Below are positions 1 through 7,506 of a DNA stretch of 64,000 bases, piece after piece. The notes beneath the pieces are model-generated. The model was given only the letters and a program-made list of their open reading frames with translations. It had not been told where the DNA came from and did no database searches. The stretch is taken from NCBI GenBank assembly GCA_002299965.1, contig DBOM01000031.1, positions 1 through 64,000 on the forward strand. Direction: 5' to 3'. Source of the stretch: Caldiserica bacterium UBA646. GTDB taxonomy: Bacteria; Caldisericota; Caldisericia; Caldisericales; Caldisericaceae. Numbering within the stretch: the first letter of the stretch is position 1; the number at the start of each line of letters is the position of its first letter. The translations under genes were made by a program, and so were the position numbers.

Positions 1-22
1 TATTACTGCAGTGGTAGAATAA
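1..22 (+). CDS. tuf: elongation factor Tu, last codons (partial)
   Basis: Only the last six codons and the stop are inside the window (ITAVVE then TAA at 20-22). This is a plausible EF-Tu C-terminus, and the following order L33, tRNA-Trp, SecE, NusG is the usual context downstream of tuf. The identification rests mainly on this context because so little sequence is visible. Confidence 0.5.
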
Positions 23-38
23 GGAAAAGGTTGCAATA

Positions 39-191
39 ATGAGAGATATTATACTTCTTGAGTGTACTGAATGTCGTAGAAGAAATTATTCAACGACAAT
101 AAATAAAAAAACAAACAGAGAAAAGCTTCAAGTTAAAAAGTATTGTAAGTATTGCAAAAAGCATACTCTTCATAAGGAGGTAAAGGCATAA
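39..191 (+). CDS. rpmG: 50S ribosomal protein L33
   Basis: A 50-residue ORF starting [19 protein letters not shown]. It is a zinc-ribbon type L33 of the large ribosomal subunit, with two CxxC pairs (CTEC near residue 9 and CKYC near residue 36) and the typical C-terminal HTLHKE. The length fits the family. It sits 16 bases behind the EF-Tu stop and directly before tRNA-Trp and secE, the common bacterial order. Start: ATG after a purine-rich AAGGAAAAGG stretch. Confidence 0.93.
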   Translation: MRDIILLECTECRRRNYSTTINKKTNREKLQVKKYCKYCKKHTLHKEVKA

Positions 192-193
192 AT

Positions 194-269
194 AGGTCCG
201 TGGCTCAATTGGTAGAGCATCGGTCTCCAAAACCGAGGGTTGGGGGTTCAAGTCCCTTCGGACCTGCCA
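194..269 (+). tRNA. trnW: tRNA-Trp (CCA anticodon)
   Basis: A full cloverleaf. The acceptor arms AGGTCCG and CGGACCT pair, the anticodon loop CTCCAAA carries CCA, the T arm contains GTTCAAG, and the 3' CCA is genome-encoded. It lies three bases after the rpmG stop and seven before secE, so it is probably processed from the tuf-rpmG-secE transcript. Confidence 0.97.
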
Positions 270-275
270 CTTATT

Positions 276-527
276 ATGGGTAAAAATAGAAACGAAAAAA
301 CAAAAGTAGCACGACAGATGCAAAATGTTAAAGCAAAAAGAGAGGGCTTTCGAAATTTTATTTCTGGAGTAAAAGTGGAACTTTTGCATAGGGTTCTCTG
401 GCCAAAATTGAAAGAAATGAAAAGCTATAGCATTACTGTGGTTGGCTTTATTTTATTTTGGGCTTTGTATATTGGTATGTGGGATTTCATCTTTGCTAAA
501 GGGATGGAAACGCTGGTAACGAGATAA
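276..527 (+). CDS. secE: preprotein translocase subunit SecE
   Basis: An 83-residue small SecE, the single-span clamp of the SecYEG channel. A charged N-terminus is followed by the SecE motif region (FISGVKVELLHRVLWPK, about residues 29-45) and one transmembrane segment (about 54-74). I start at the ATG at 276 because an upstream in-frame start would lie inside tRNA-Trp. The nusG ATG follows the TAA without a gap, so the two are translationally linked. Confidence 0.93.
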   Translation: MGKNRNEKTKVARQMQNVKAKREGFRNFISGVKVELLHRVLWPKLKEMKSYSITVVGFILFWALYIGMWDFIFAKGMETLVTR

Positions 528-1064
528 ATGGAAGAAAGTAAAACTCCGAAGTGGTACCTTGTCCATACATATTCAGGTTCTGAAAAGAAGGTTAAAAATA
601 ATCTGGAAGACCATGTAAAAGCATATGGTTTTGAGGACAAAATCCTTGAAGTAATCCTTCCCGTTGATTATTATAGTGTTGTTGAAAAGGGCAAGAGAAA
701 AATAAAGCCCTTAAAGGTATTTCCTGGCTATATTGTTGTAAAAATGATACTTACTGATGATACATGGCTTGTGGTGAAAAATATTTCTGGAGTACTTGGT
801 TTTGTTGGAAGTGGTGGAAAACCTACGCCTCTCACAGAAAATGAAATTAAAACAATTCGCACAAGGATTGGAGAAGAAGAGGCAGAAGAGAAGCTGAATT
901 TCGATATAGGAGACAAGGTAAAAATACTTGCTGGTCCTTTTAAAGAAATGGAAGGAACTGTCGAAGAAATTAATCGGGGAAAAGGTAAGGCAAAAGTGAT
1001 TCTCCAAATGTTTGGAAGAGAAATGCCTGTAGAAATAAAAACTGATTTTATACAGAGAATTTAA
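528..1064 (+). CDS. nusG: transcription termination/antitermination factor NusG
   Basis: A 178-residue NusG that binds RNA polymerase and couples it to Rho or the ribosome. The N-terminal NGN domain begins WYLVHTYSGSEKKVKNNLE and includes VFPGYIVVKM. The C-terminal KOW domain holds GDKVKILAGPFKEMEGTVEEI (about residues 125-146). The length is normal with no inserted domain. It abuts secE and is followed 10 bases on by rplK. Confidence 0.97.
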   Translation: MEESKTPKWYLVHTYSGSEKKVKNNLEDHVKAYGFEDKILEVILPVDYYSVVEKGKRKIKPLKVFPGYIVVKMILTDDTWLVVKNISGVLGFVGSGGKPTPLTENEIKTIRTRIGEEEAEEKLNFDIGDKVKILAGPFKEMEGTVEEINRGKGKAKVILQMFGREMPVEIKTDFIQRI

Positions 1065-1074
1065 GAGGTGAAAT

Positions 1075-1509
1075 ATGGCTAAAAAGAAGAAAAAAGTTAT
1101 GGGAATTGTAAAGCTTCAGATTGAAGCTGGGAAAGCAACTCCTGCGCCTCCTGTTGGTCCAGCACTGGGACAGAAAGGAGTCAACATCATGGAATTTTGT
1201 AAGAAGTTTAATTCTCGAACTCAAAAGCAATCGGGATTGATTGTTCCTGTTGTTCTTAAGGTTTACGAGGATAGGAGTTTTGATTTTATTACTAAAACTC
1301 CTCCGGCTTCTTCTCTTATTAAGAGAGCTCTTAAGATTGATTCTGGATCTGCTCAACCTAACAAGATAAAGGTTGGAACGATACGAAGGGATCAGTTAAA
1401 AGAGATTGCAAAGATGAAATTACCTGATTTAAATACAGACGATCTGGATCAGGCAGCAAAAATTATTGAAGGCACAGCCCGTAATATGGGCGTGGATGTA
1501 ATTGGATGA
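1075..1509 (+). CDS. rplK: 50S ribosomal protein L11
   Basis: A 144-residue L11 of the GTPase-associated centre. It has the proline-rich N-terminal hinge ([22 protein letters not shown]) and the C-terminal rRNA-binding domain ending [22 protein letters not shown] gives a Shine-Dalgarno about five bases before the ATG. rplA follows after a 43-base gap that contains a hairpin. Confidence 0.97.
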   Translation: MAKKKKKVMGIVKLQIEAGKATPAPPVGPALGQKGVNIMEFCKKFNSRTQKQSGLIVPVVLKVYEDRSFDFITKTPPASSLIKRALKIDSGSAQPNKIKVGTIRRDQLKEIAKMKLPDLNTDDLDQAAKIIEGTARNMGVDVIG

Positions 1510-1513
1510 TTTT

Positions 1514-1542
1514 TTGTGGGAGACTTAGGTCTATCACCACAA
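1514..1542 (+). promoter_or_regulatory. hairpin in the rplK-rplA gap, possible L1 control site
   Basis: TTGTGG (1514-1519) pairs with CCACAA (1537-1542), and inside it AGAC pairs with GTCT across TTAG. The 3' arm overlaps the first bases of the AAGGAGG ribosome binding site of rplA. L1 is known to repress its own mRNA in many bacteria by binding an rRNA-like hairpin near the start of its operon. I did not model the L1 contact motif, so the role is inferred. Confidence 0.35.
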
Positions 1543-1552
1543 GGAGGTAAAG

Positions 1553-2257
1553 ATGAAAAGAGGTAAGAGGTACAAAGAATTAATTAAATTGGTAGAAGAA
1601 GAAAAAGCATATACAGTAGATGAAGTAATTGCTATATTGCCAAAACTGAAAAGTGCAAAATTTGATGAATCCATTGAAGCTGTATATGTATTGAATGTTG
1701 ATCCAAAACACGCCGATCAGAATGTAAGGGGAGTGATCACTCTTCCAAACGGGACAGGAAAAAAAGTAAAGGTACTTGTATTTGCAAAGGGAGAGGATGC
1801 ACGAGCAGCTGAAAATGCAGGAGCTGACATAGTGGGAGCAGAAGAACTGATAGACAAAATTGCTAAGGAAAACTTTTTAGATTTTGATGTTGCTATTGCG
1901 ACAAAAGATATGATGCGGGATATTGGAAAAGTCGCAAAAATATTGGGACCTAGAAAATTAATGCCTAATCCAAAAGCAGGAACAGTAACAGACGACGTTG
2001 CTAAGGCTGTAAAAGATTTTAAAGCAGGTAAAATAGAGTATAGAGTTGATAAAACAGGAGTAATTCACACAATTATTGGTAAAATCTCTTTTACTGGAGA
2101 ACAAATTAAGGAAAATTTCCTTGCATTAAATGAAGCAATTTTGAAGGCAAGGCCTGCATCTGTTAAAGGGCAATATGTTACAAAGGCATTTGTTTCTTTA
2201 ACAATGTCGCCCTCGTTGCGGATTGATGTGCAAGATTTATTGAAATTGAAAAAGTAA
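1553..2257 (+). CDS. rplA: 50S ribosomal protein L1
   Basis: A 234-residue L1 of the ribosomal L1 stalk, also a translational repressor in many bacteria. It starts MKRGKRYKELIKLVEEEKAY and shows the signature region KILGPRKLMPNPKAGTVT (about residues 127-144) and VKGQYVTKAFVSLTMSPS near the end. The length is typical. AAGGAGG lies five bases before the ATG. Confidence 0.97.
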   Translation: MKRGKRYKELIKLVEEEKAYTVDEVIAILPKLKSAKFDESIEAVYVLNVDPKHADQNVRGVITLPNGTGKKVKVLVFAKGEDARAAENAGADIVGAEELIDKIAKENFLDFDVAIATKDMMRDIGKVAKILGPRKLMPNPKAGTVTDDVAKAVKDFKAGKIEYRVDKTGVIHTIIGKISFTGEQIKENFLALNEAILKARPASVKGQYVTKAFVSLTMSPSLRIDVQDLLKLKK

Positions 2258-2261
2258 ATAA

Positions 2262-2349
2262 GCAGCCCAAGACAGTTGGCGGGTTAAGCCCTTAAATAAA
2301 TGTGCCAGCCGAGGTTTATCAAATATAGAAGAATACTATAATTGATTTT
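2262..2349 (+). ncRNA. ribosomal protein L10 leader RNA
   Basis: The segment has the hallmark of bacterial L10 leaders: CCCAAGACAGTTGGCGGG near 2266, a pyrimidine and A-rich middle, then GCCAGCCGAGG near 2306-2316, placed directly before rplJ. The L10(L12)4 complex binds such leaders to control rplJL expression. A terminator hairpin follows at once. Assignment is by motif and position; a covariance search against the Rfam L10 leader family would confirm it. Confidence 0.8.
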
Positions 2350-2382
2350 CCCTGGCAAGTACATAAAAAGCCAGGGTTTTTT
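2350..2382 (+). terminator. attenuator terminator before rplJ
   Basis: CCCTGGC (2350-2356) pairs with GCCAGGG (2370-2376) and six T residues follow. It lies between the L10 leader fold and the rplJ ribosome binding site. This suits attenuation of rplJL by premature termination when L10-L12 is in excess. Confidence 0.75.
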
Positions 2383-2398
2383 GTTTAAGGAGGAATTT

Positions 2399-2941
2399 AT
2401 GAGAAAAGAGCAAAAGGTAGAAGTAGTCAAAGAAATGGCAGAAAAATTAAAAGGACAGAAGAATGTTCTGCTCGTCGATTTTTCTGGCATTAAAGGAAAT
2501 GAATCTGCTACATTTAGAAAGGCGCTTAACAAAGAAGGTATTTATTACAAAGTAATAAAAGCTTCTTTGTTAAAAAGAGCTATGGAAGCTGCAGGTTTTG
2601 AAGATGTTGATGAAAATTTGTTTAATAAATCTGTTGGTGTGGCTTTGTATGAATCTGATCCAGTGACATTAGTTAAGAAATTTGTTGAATTTAAAAATGA
2701 AGATGACCAGCCTATTTTTAAAGTTAAAATAGGACTCATTGACGGTAAATGGACTGTAAGAAGTGATATAGAAAAAATTGCAACACTTCCTTCTAAGGAA
2801 ACGCTTCTTAGTAAACTTGTTTACCTTCTACAATCACCTCTTTCAAGGATTGTTACTGTATTGCAAAAGCCAGAAAAGGATTTAGTTGTTGTTTTAGGAC
2901 AAATTAAAGATAAAAAAGAAGAAGCCGAAAAGGCTGCTTAA
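2399..2941 (+). CDS. rplJ: 50S ribosomal protein L10
   Basis: A 180-residue L10, the base of the L7/L12 stalk. It starts [17 protein letters not shown] and contains [11 protein letters not shown] and [16 protein letters not shown]. The C-terminal helix rich in Lys/Glu/Ala recruits L7/L12. I take the ATG at 2399 with AAGGAGG nine bases upstream; a longer in-frame ORF from 2342 would run through the attenuator. rplL follows after 19 bases. Confidence 0.95.
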   Translation: MRKEQKVEVVKEMAEKLKGQKNVLLVDFSGIKGNESATFRKALNKEGIYYKVIKASLLKRAMEAAGFEDVDENLFNKSVGVALYESDPVTLVKKFVEFKNEDDQPIFKVKIGLIDGKWTVRSDIEKIATLPSKETLLSKLVYLLQSPLSRIVTVLQKPEKDLVVVLGQIKDKKEEAEKAA

Positions 2942-2960
2942 AAAATTTAAGGAGGATAAC

Positions 2961-3338
2961 ATGACTAAAGAAAAAATTATTGAAGAAATTGAAAAAATGA
3001 GTGTTTTAGAGCTTTCAGAGCTTGTAGAAGCTCTTGAGGAAAAATTCGGAGTAACTGCTGCGGTACCAATGGCAGCAATGGCAGGGCCGGCTGCTGCAGC
3101 ACCTGCAGAAGAAAAAACAGAATTTGATGTGGTAATAAAAGGGTTTGATGATAAGAAGAAAATCAGTGTTATTAAAGTAGTCAGAGAAGTTATGCAGCTC
3201 GGGCTTAAAGAATCTAAAGAGTTTGTAGAATCTAGCGCAAATGAACCACAGCCTGTTAAAGAAGGTATGCCAAAGAAGGATGCGGAAGAATTAAAGAAAA
3301 AACTTGAAGATGCAGGAGCAACGGTAGAGCTTAAGTAG
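2961..3338 (+). CDS. rplL: 50S ribosomal protein L7/L12
   Basis: A 125-residue L7/L12. The N-terminal dimerisation helix is about residues 1-35, followed by an Ala/Pro-rich hinge ([14 protein letters not shown]) and the globular domain with [10 protein letters not shown] and the C-terminus DAGATVELK. The last 13 codons and the terminator are repeated almost exactly at 9971-10055. rpoB, its usual downstream neighbour, is absent; a terminator and an opposite-strand cluster follow. Confidence 0.97.
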   Translation: MTKEKIIEEIEKMSVLELSELVEALEEKFGVTAAVPMAAMAGPAAAAPAEEKTEFDVVIKGFDDKKKISVIKVVREVMQLGLKESKEFVESSANEPQPVKEGMPKKDAEELKKKLEDAGATVELK

Positions 3339-3384
3339 GCAATTTTTCAATTGATTTTATATGGGGGATGTATTCTGCATCCCC
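3299..3384. repeat. direct repeat, copy A (rplL 3' end plus terminator)
   Basis: This 86-bp stretch matches 9971-10055 with three substitutions and one single-G indel. It covers the last 13 codons of rplL, the stop codon and the terminator hairpin. The copies flank a 6.6-kb minus-strand gene cluster. The TAG stop here is TAA in copy B, so both copies keep a stop. See copy B. Confidence 0.93.
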
Positions 3385-3396
3385 TGTTTTTATTTT
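3364..3396 (+). terminator. terminator of the secE-rplL operon
   Basis: GGGGATG (3364-3370) pairs perfectly with CATCCCC (3378-3384) around a seven-base loop, followed by the T-rich tail TGTTTTTATTTT. It lies 25 bases after the rplL stop. Confidence 0.88.
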
Positions 3397-3479
3397 ATAC
3401 GATGTTATGTAAGGAAGGCAAATTGTGAAGTAATTTGGATTGTGAGACCGCCTAAAATTTTTGTTTGTTCTGTATTTTA

Positions 3480-3995
3480 TCATTCTTTTTTGAAGTTTAA
3501 TATTTGATCTTTTTCCTCTATTAATGAGAATAATTTTATTGCCTTTACAATTTCTATAACTTTTTCTTTCTTTATCTTAAAACAATAGCGAGTGGAGAGG
3601 CATCCGTCTGGCTTTAAGACTCTATACAATTCCTTTAACAAAGATTTTTTGTCTTCAATTTCAGGAAGTACGCCGTACAACAAAACTATATCAACGCTTT
3701 CGTCAAGCAATCCCGTTTTCTTATCAGATAGGATCGTCTCAATATTATAAATTCCTTCTTTTTGAGCTCTTTTTTTGACTTTTCTTATTGCTAAAGGTTG
3801 CATGTCTAAAGCATAAACTTTTCCTGTTTTGCCTACTAACTTAGCAGCAGGAAAAGTATAGGAACCAATGCCACAGCCGTAATCCAGAACTATCTGCCCC
3901 TTTTTAAGGTTGAGTTTTTTAATTTCTTTCTCTGGTTTAAATGGTATACCAAATCTATCTCGTAATCCTAAAAAGAAATATTCTGTTCTAATCAT
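3480..3995 (-). CDS. class I SAM-dependent methyltransferase
   Basis: About 171 residues. The Rossmann motif I VLDYGCGIGSYTFPAAKLVG is followed by VYALDMQPLAIRKVKKRA (acidic motif II), VDIVLLYGVLPEI and ELYRVLKPDGCLS, a UbiE/type-11 methyltransferase layout. The substrate cannot be read from sequence. I prefer the ATG at 3995 (MIRTEYFF) because GGAGG lies about 10 bases upstream; an in-frame start at 4013 overlaps that site. It is last in the island, 30 bases after the DtxR-like gene at 4026. Confidence 0.8.
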   Translation of the reverse strand: MIRTEYFFLGLRDRFGIPFKPEKEIKKLNLKKGQIVLDYGCGIGSYTFPAAKLVGKTGKVYALDMQPLAIRKVKKRAQKEGIYNIETILSDKKTGLLDESVDIVLLYGVLPEIEDKKSLLKELYRVLKPDGCLSTRYCFKIKKEKVIEIVKAIKLFSLIEEKDQILNFKKE

Positions 3996-4025
3996 AACAT
4001 TAAAACCTCCCATGTTTGTATTTAA

Positions 4026-4445
4026 TCATTTTTCTCTATATGTTTTTATTTTTAAGTTTGATATAGGTTTCGACTTTTGCGAAACGTTGATATAATCAAA
4101 TGCTTCCTTACTCATTACCATTTCAAGTTTCTTACTTTCATTTTCAGCTAATTCTTTTGGAATTCCTAGATATATTAAGAGTTCTCTGAGTACCTTCCGT
4201 CTCTCTATTACTTTTTCAGCAATTTCTTTTCCCTTTCTCGTAAGTTTTACACCTATATGAGGAATATAAGTTATAATATCATCTTTTGCCATTTTTTGAA
4301 GGGACTCAGTGACAGAAGGAGTCTTGTATCCTAACACCCTTGCAACATCCGTTACTCTAATAAGTCCTTTCCCTCTACTTTCTTCATATACTGCCATTTC
4401 TTCATATACTGCCATAATATAATTTTTTATTGTAATGTTTTTCAT
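4026..4445 (-). CDS. DtxR-family transcriptional regulator lacking metal ligands
   Basis: A 139-residue protein with a winged helix (about residues 10-75: VTDVARVLGYKTPSVTESLQKM, then HIGVKLTRKGKEIAE) and the DtxR dimerisation helices. The canonical metal site is missing: where DtxR/MntR has RH it has RK, and the C-x-x-E-H segment reads KKLEM. MAVYEE is repeated in tandem near the N-terminus through a perfect 18-bp duplication, which looks recent. It probably still binds DNA but may not sense Fe or Mn. Confidence 0.8.
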   Translation of the reverse strand: MKNITIKNYIMAVYEEMAVYEESRGKGLIRVTDVARVLGYKTPSVTESLQKMAKDDIITYIPHIGVKLTRKGKEIAEKVIERRKVLRELLIYLGIPKELAENESKKLEMVMSKEAFDYINVSQKSKPISNLKIKTYREK

Positions 4446-4488
4446 TGATTTCTTCTCCTAAATACTTTTAATATTTTTATGGTATTAT

Positions 4489-5321
4489 TCAAGCAACTTT
4501 TTTCAATTGCCACCACATCACTACCGCTGAACGCTTTTCCGCTATCTTATCTTGACCTATATCTCTCATCCTATCAGAAACATACTTTTCAATAACTTCT
4601 TTTATGTGAGTATTGACCTCAACGTATTTGCCTATGAAACTTGCTATGTATCTTACTTCTTGATCAAGTGTTCTTGCAGGAGCATATTCAATCGGACTTA
4701 CATTCAATAATTGTTCTTTTTGACGGAGGATAAGATAAACAAAATAATCCGCATCAGGATCAAATTCTCCTCTATAATCTTCACCTGTTATTTTTGTCCA
4801 TATCTCTTTTAATATAATGTCTCTTCCCGCAGGTTGTATTATTGCACAATACTTATTTGATGCATTCTCCATTCTTTTCAAGTGTTTTTCAATATCTTTT
4901 ACCTGCCATAAAAAGTGGGAACAAACAACAAGATCAAATCTACCTTCAATTCCTTGGTTGTCAATCTCCGGCCATTTCTTATTTATTATTTCAACGTTCT
5001 CGATTTGACTTTCTTTTAAGTTTTTCCTTAAGTAATCCACTGCTGTTTTGGAAGATTCAACCGCAACTATCTTTTTTACTTTTTCAGCCAATGGACAGTC
5101 AATGTTCCAGGACCTGGCCCTATCTCTAAAACTCTAAAGTCCTTATCCAGTACTTTGCTCAATGCCTCTGTTGCTTTTCTTCCATATTCGTAGTTGTCGT
5201 ATTTTGCCATTTCGGAAAAGTCTTTAGCAAACTTCTCTTGAAATTCTGAGTCAAAGGTTACCTTCAATGGCCTTATCCTTTGTTCCTGCATTTCTCTCCA
5301 GATTTCTTTTGTATTAATCAT
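4489..5321 (-). pseudogene. class I SAM-dependent methyltransferase, frameshifted
   Basis: Two overlapping reading frames form one methyltransferase. The first (5321 to 5076, MINTKEIWREMQ) ends just after motif I, VLEIGPGPGTLT. The second (from about 5095 to 4489) continues with PLAEKVKKIVAVESSKTAVDYLR, the motif II strand. One missing base around 5090-5096 (GTCCATTGG) explains the break, and the joined product would be about 277 residues. It may be a real pseudogene or a sequencing error. The SAM fold is clear; the substrate is unknown. Confidence 0.7.
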
Positions 5322-5343
5322 CTTTCACTCCCTCGATTATTTT

Positions 5344-5553
5344 TTATATAATCCATTTTTTATAATAAATTTTGCTCTTATAGCTTTTATTTGGTGCAAG
5401 TTTCAGCATTCTTTCGTCATTCGATATGATTTCTGCGCATTCTCCCGATTATTATCAAACTCTCTTGAAACCTTTTTGGCCTTTCGGAGACGTTAACCTT
5501 CTTATATCAATTATTATTTTTGCTTTTTCCATTTTATTTACTCGCTCTTCCAT
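5344..5553 (-). pseudogene. relic ORF between DtxR and methyltransferase genes
   Basis: On the minus strand an ATG at 5553 opens MEERVNKMEKAKIIIDIRRL and reaches TGA-TAA-TAA at 5457-5449. The same frame then continues with protein-like sequence (CAEIISNDERMLKLAPNK, then YYKKWII) to a stop at 5344-5346. A one-base loss before the stops and a one-base gain after them would restore one open frame of about 70 codons. I do not recognise the family. It fills most of the 239-base gap downstream of the DtxR gene at 5561. Confidence 0.35.
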
Positions 5554-5560
5554 TCTTTTG

Positions 5561-6067
5561 TTATGCTTCGGGTTTCTTCTTAAGTTCCCTCATTTTGCAT
5601 TCCTCTGACCTTTCCCCTGTCTTAAAATAATACGCAAAGCTTTTTAACCATTCAGGTTTTTCATGGGTAGGACGGTTTTCCACAAACTCTATAAATTTCA
5701 TTAACTTCTTAAAAGTTTGAGGGCTTATTGCGTGCTCCATTCTGCAAGAATCCTTTTTAGCAGTTTCCGGATCAACTTCTAATATCTCGGTTAGGAATTT
5801 AATTAGTACACTGTGTCTCTTTTCAACATCTCTTGCTGCCCTTTCTCCTTTTGGGGTAAGTTCTACATAGCTATATCTTTCATGGATAACAAGCCCCTTT
5901 TTAGCAAGAGTGTCTAAAATAGCAGTAACACTTGAAGGCTTTACATTCATTAAACGACTTATGTCTTTAACCTGCACTGCGCCTTTTTTTTCCTTAAGAG
6001 CGATTATACGCCTGAGGTAATCTTCCATACTTCGAGTTAATTCTATAGGTTTCTTATCCTTTTTCAT
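5561..6067 (-). CDS. DtxR/MntR-family metal-dependent regulator
   Basis: A 168-residue regulator. The winged helix lies at about residues 9-80 (YLRRIIALKEKKGAVQVKDI, then VKPSSVTAILDTLAKKGLV). The metal-site segments are kept: EKRHSVL and the C-x-x-E-H motif in SCRMEHAIS. This contrasts with the partner at 4026. The C-terminal tail is charged, with no SH3-like domain. It lies 13 bases after the CooC-like ATPase at the end of the feo operon and is the best candidate repressor of the palindromes near 9890-9923. Confidence 0.88.
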   Translation of the reverse strand: MKKDKKPIELTRSMEDYLRRIIALKEKKGAVQVKDISRLMNVKPSSVTAILDTLAKKGLVIHERYSYVELTPKGERAARDVEKRHSVLIKFLTEILEVDPETAKKDSCRMEHAISPQTFKKLMKFIEFVENRPTHEKPEWLKSFAYYFKTGERSEECKMRELKKKPEA

Positions 6068-6080
6068 TCCTCGCCTACCC

Positions 6081-7016
6081 TTAAATTGACAAATTTGGAT
6101 TTGCTTTTCTTAAATTTTTCTCTAATTTTTTAATCAACTTTTCTGCGTTTATATTCGCCCTATCACTTTCAAGAGGTTTTCCTTTTAACCAAGACAAAGA
6201 AATTGATGAATCTTCATGAATTGCTCCTAATGGCTCTATCCCTCCCTTTCGCAGTTTTCTTTTTATATAATTTTCCATTTCTTTATTCTTTATTTTGTTT
6301 AATATTATTAAAACATCTTTGATTTTTGCTTCTAGAAAAATTTTGTTTGCCATCTCAACGAGTTCAGGATTTTCCAAATGTTTAGTAGAGGGCAATTTTC
6401 CAGCTTTTATCTGCCCTACCATATTTTTTATATCCACCGCTATTTGAATAGAGGCATCAGTAGGGTCTACTACTACAATTGCCCAATCCAAACTAGTAAT
6501 CACGCCTCTAGCAGGGTCCTCCAAACCCGCCTTAAGATCTATCAAAGTTACAGGATAATCTCCAATTCCAAGTATCTTTAAGTCTCTAGTTATCTTAGAG
6601 ATAGGGCCGTCACATCCCGCTCCTGGACCTTTATTTCCTATTTTTCCCGCTACTAAGAAAAATATTCCTTCTTGACTTTGCGCATAATATTTACTGGGAA
6701 GCTTATCTAAAAAAATATCAGCTTCAGGCAAAGGAGTAGGATCGTCTACTGGACAAGTTACTAATCCCCCGCTAAATACAGTTCCACCAAAATAATCCAT
6801 AAGGGAAGTAGGTAGTTTATCGAGCCCTAATGCCTGGTGAATTCCTATATTAGTTGAATCAGCATCTAATACACAAACATCATGTCCTCGATCTCTAAGA
6901 ATTTTAGCCAATAAGACCGTAACGGTGCTTTTTCCACTTCCACCTTTTCCTATTATTCCTATTATTTTGCCAACAGATGTTTTATTTTTTGCAATTTTTA
7001 TTTTTGGTTTTCCCAT
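6081..7016 (-). CDS. CooC/MinD-type P-loop ATPase
   Basis: About 311 residues. A deviant Walker A GKGGSGKS near residues 24-31 is followed by VLDADSTNIG and the switch-like VTLIDLKAGLEDPARG. The family includes CooC, which loads nickel into CO dehydrogenase. The segment GKIGNKGPGAGCDGP resembles the CooC metal loop, but the second Cys of its CxC is Gly here. The ATG at 7016 has AAGGTG upstream; a GTG at 7025 is possible. Linkage to feo suggests metal handling; the client protein is not visible. Confidence 0.8.
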   Translation of the reverse strand: MGKPKIKIAKNKTSVGKIIGIIGKGGSGKSTVTVLLAKILRDRGHDVCVLDADSTNIGIHQALGLDKLPTSLMDYFGGTVFSGGLVTCPVDDPTPLPEADIFLDKLPSKYYAQSQEGIFFLVAGKIGNKGPGAGCDGPISKITRDLKILGIGDYPVTLIDLKAGLEDPARGVITSLDWAIVVVDPTDASIQIAVDIKNMVGQIKAGKLPSTKHLENPELVEMANKIFLEAKIKDVLIILNKIKNKEMENYIKRKLRKGGIEPLGAIHEDSSISLSWLKGKPLESDRANINAEKLIKKLEKNLRKANPNLSI

Positions 7017-7053
7017 ATTTTTCACCTTACTTTTTTCTTCAATCTTTTCTCAC

Positions 7054-7506
7054 TCATTCAACCCTTCCCTTCTTTATATAGTATATCACTGCAAGAGAGA
7101 AAGGCAGAAGCAATATTGCAGGCGGATAAGGTGGTGCATACGTTCCAAAGAATCCCTCTAAAGTATTGAACCAGGCTTCTTCTCCTGGAATGGATCCTGT
7201 AATCATGACAAATATGTCACATCCGGCAACAACCCATATCAGGATGCTTCCCATTACTACTTTTGAAAACTGATGGATCTCAGAGAGATTCTTAATACCA
7301 GAAAGACCAGAAAGATAAAACAATCCAGCAAATAACACAACAAGTCCGCCCCATCCGCCTCTGAACATATCATTGGGTATTTCCAAGATACCCAATGAGA
7401 AACTGCTTCCTCCTGCAGTTACTAACAAATCAGCAATACCAAACGCTAACGTAACAACACCTAATATCCCAAAGTATATCTTACCTATTGTCCATTTATC
7501 CATCAT
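7054..7506 (-). CDS. small membrane protein of the feo operon
   Basis: A 150-residue protein with about four hydrophobic segments (near residues 9-28, 50-66, 82-100 and 128-145) and no recognised domain. Its ATG (7506) overlaps the feoB-C stop in an ATGA arrangement, so the two are coupled. The C-terminus is basic (YYIKKGRVE). It may be an accessory subunit of the split FeoB channel, but this is inferred from position only. Confidence 0.72.
   Translation of the reverse strand: MMDKWTIGKIYFGILGVVTLAFGIADLLVTAGGSSFSLGILEIPNDMFRGGWGGLVVLFAGLFYLSGLSGIKNLSEIHQFSKVVMGSILIWVVAGCDIFVMITGSIPGEEAWFNTLEGFFGTYAPPYPPAILLLPFSLAVIYYIKKGRVE

Noticed and set aside
240..275. Upstream extension of secE
   Set aside because: The extension would start inside tRNA-Trp; the ATG at 276 gives a normal SecE N-terminus.
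2342..2398. Upstream extension of rplJ
   Set aside because: It would translate through the attenuator hairpin; the ATG at 2399 has the ribosome binding site and the L10 N-terminus.
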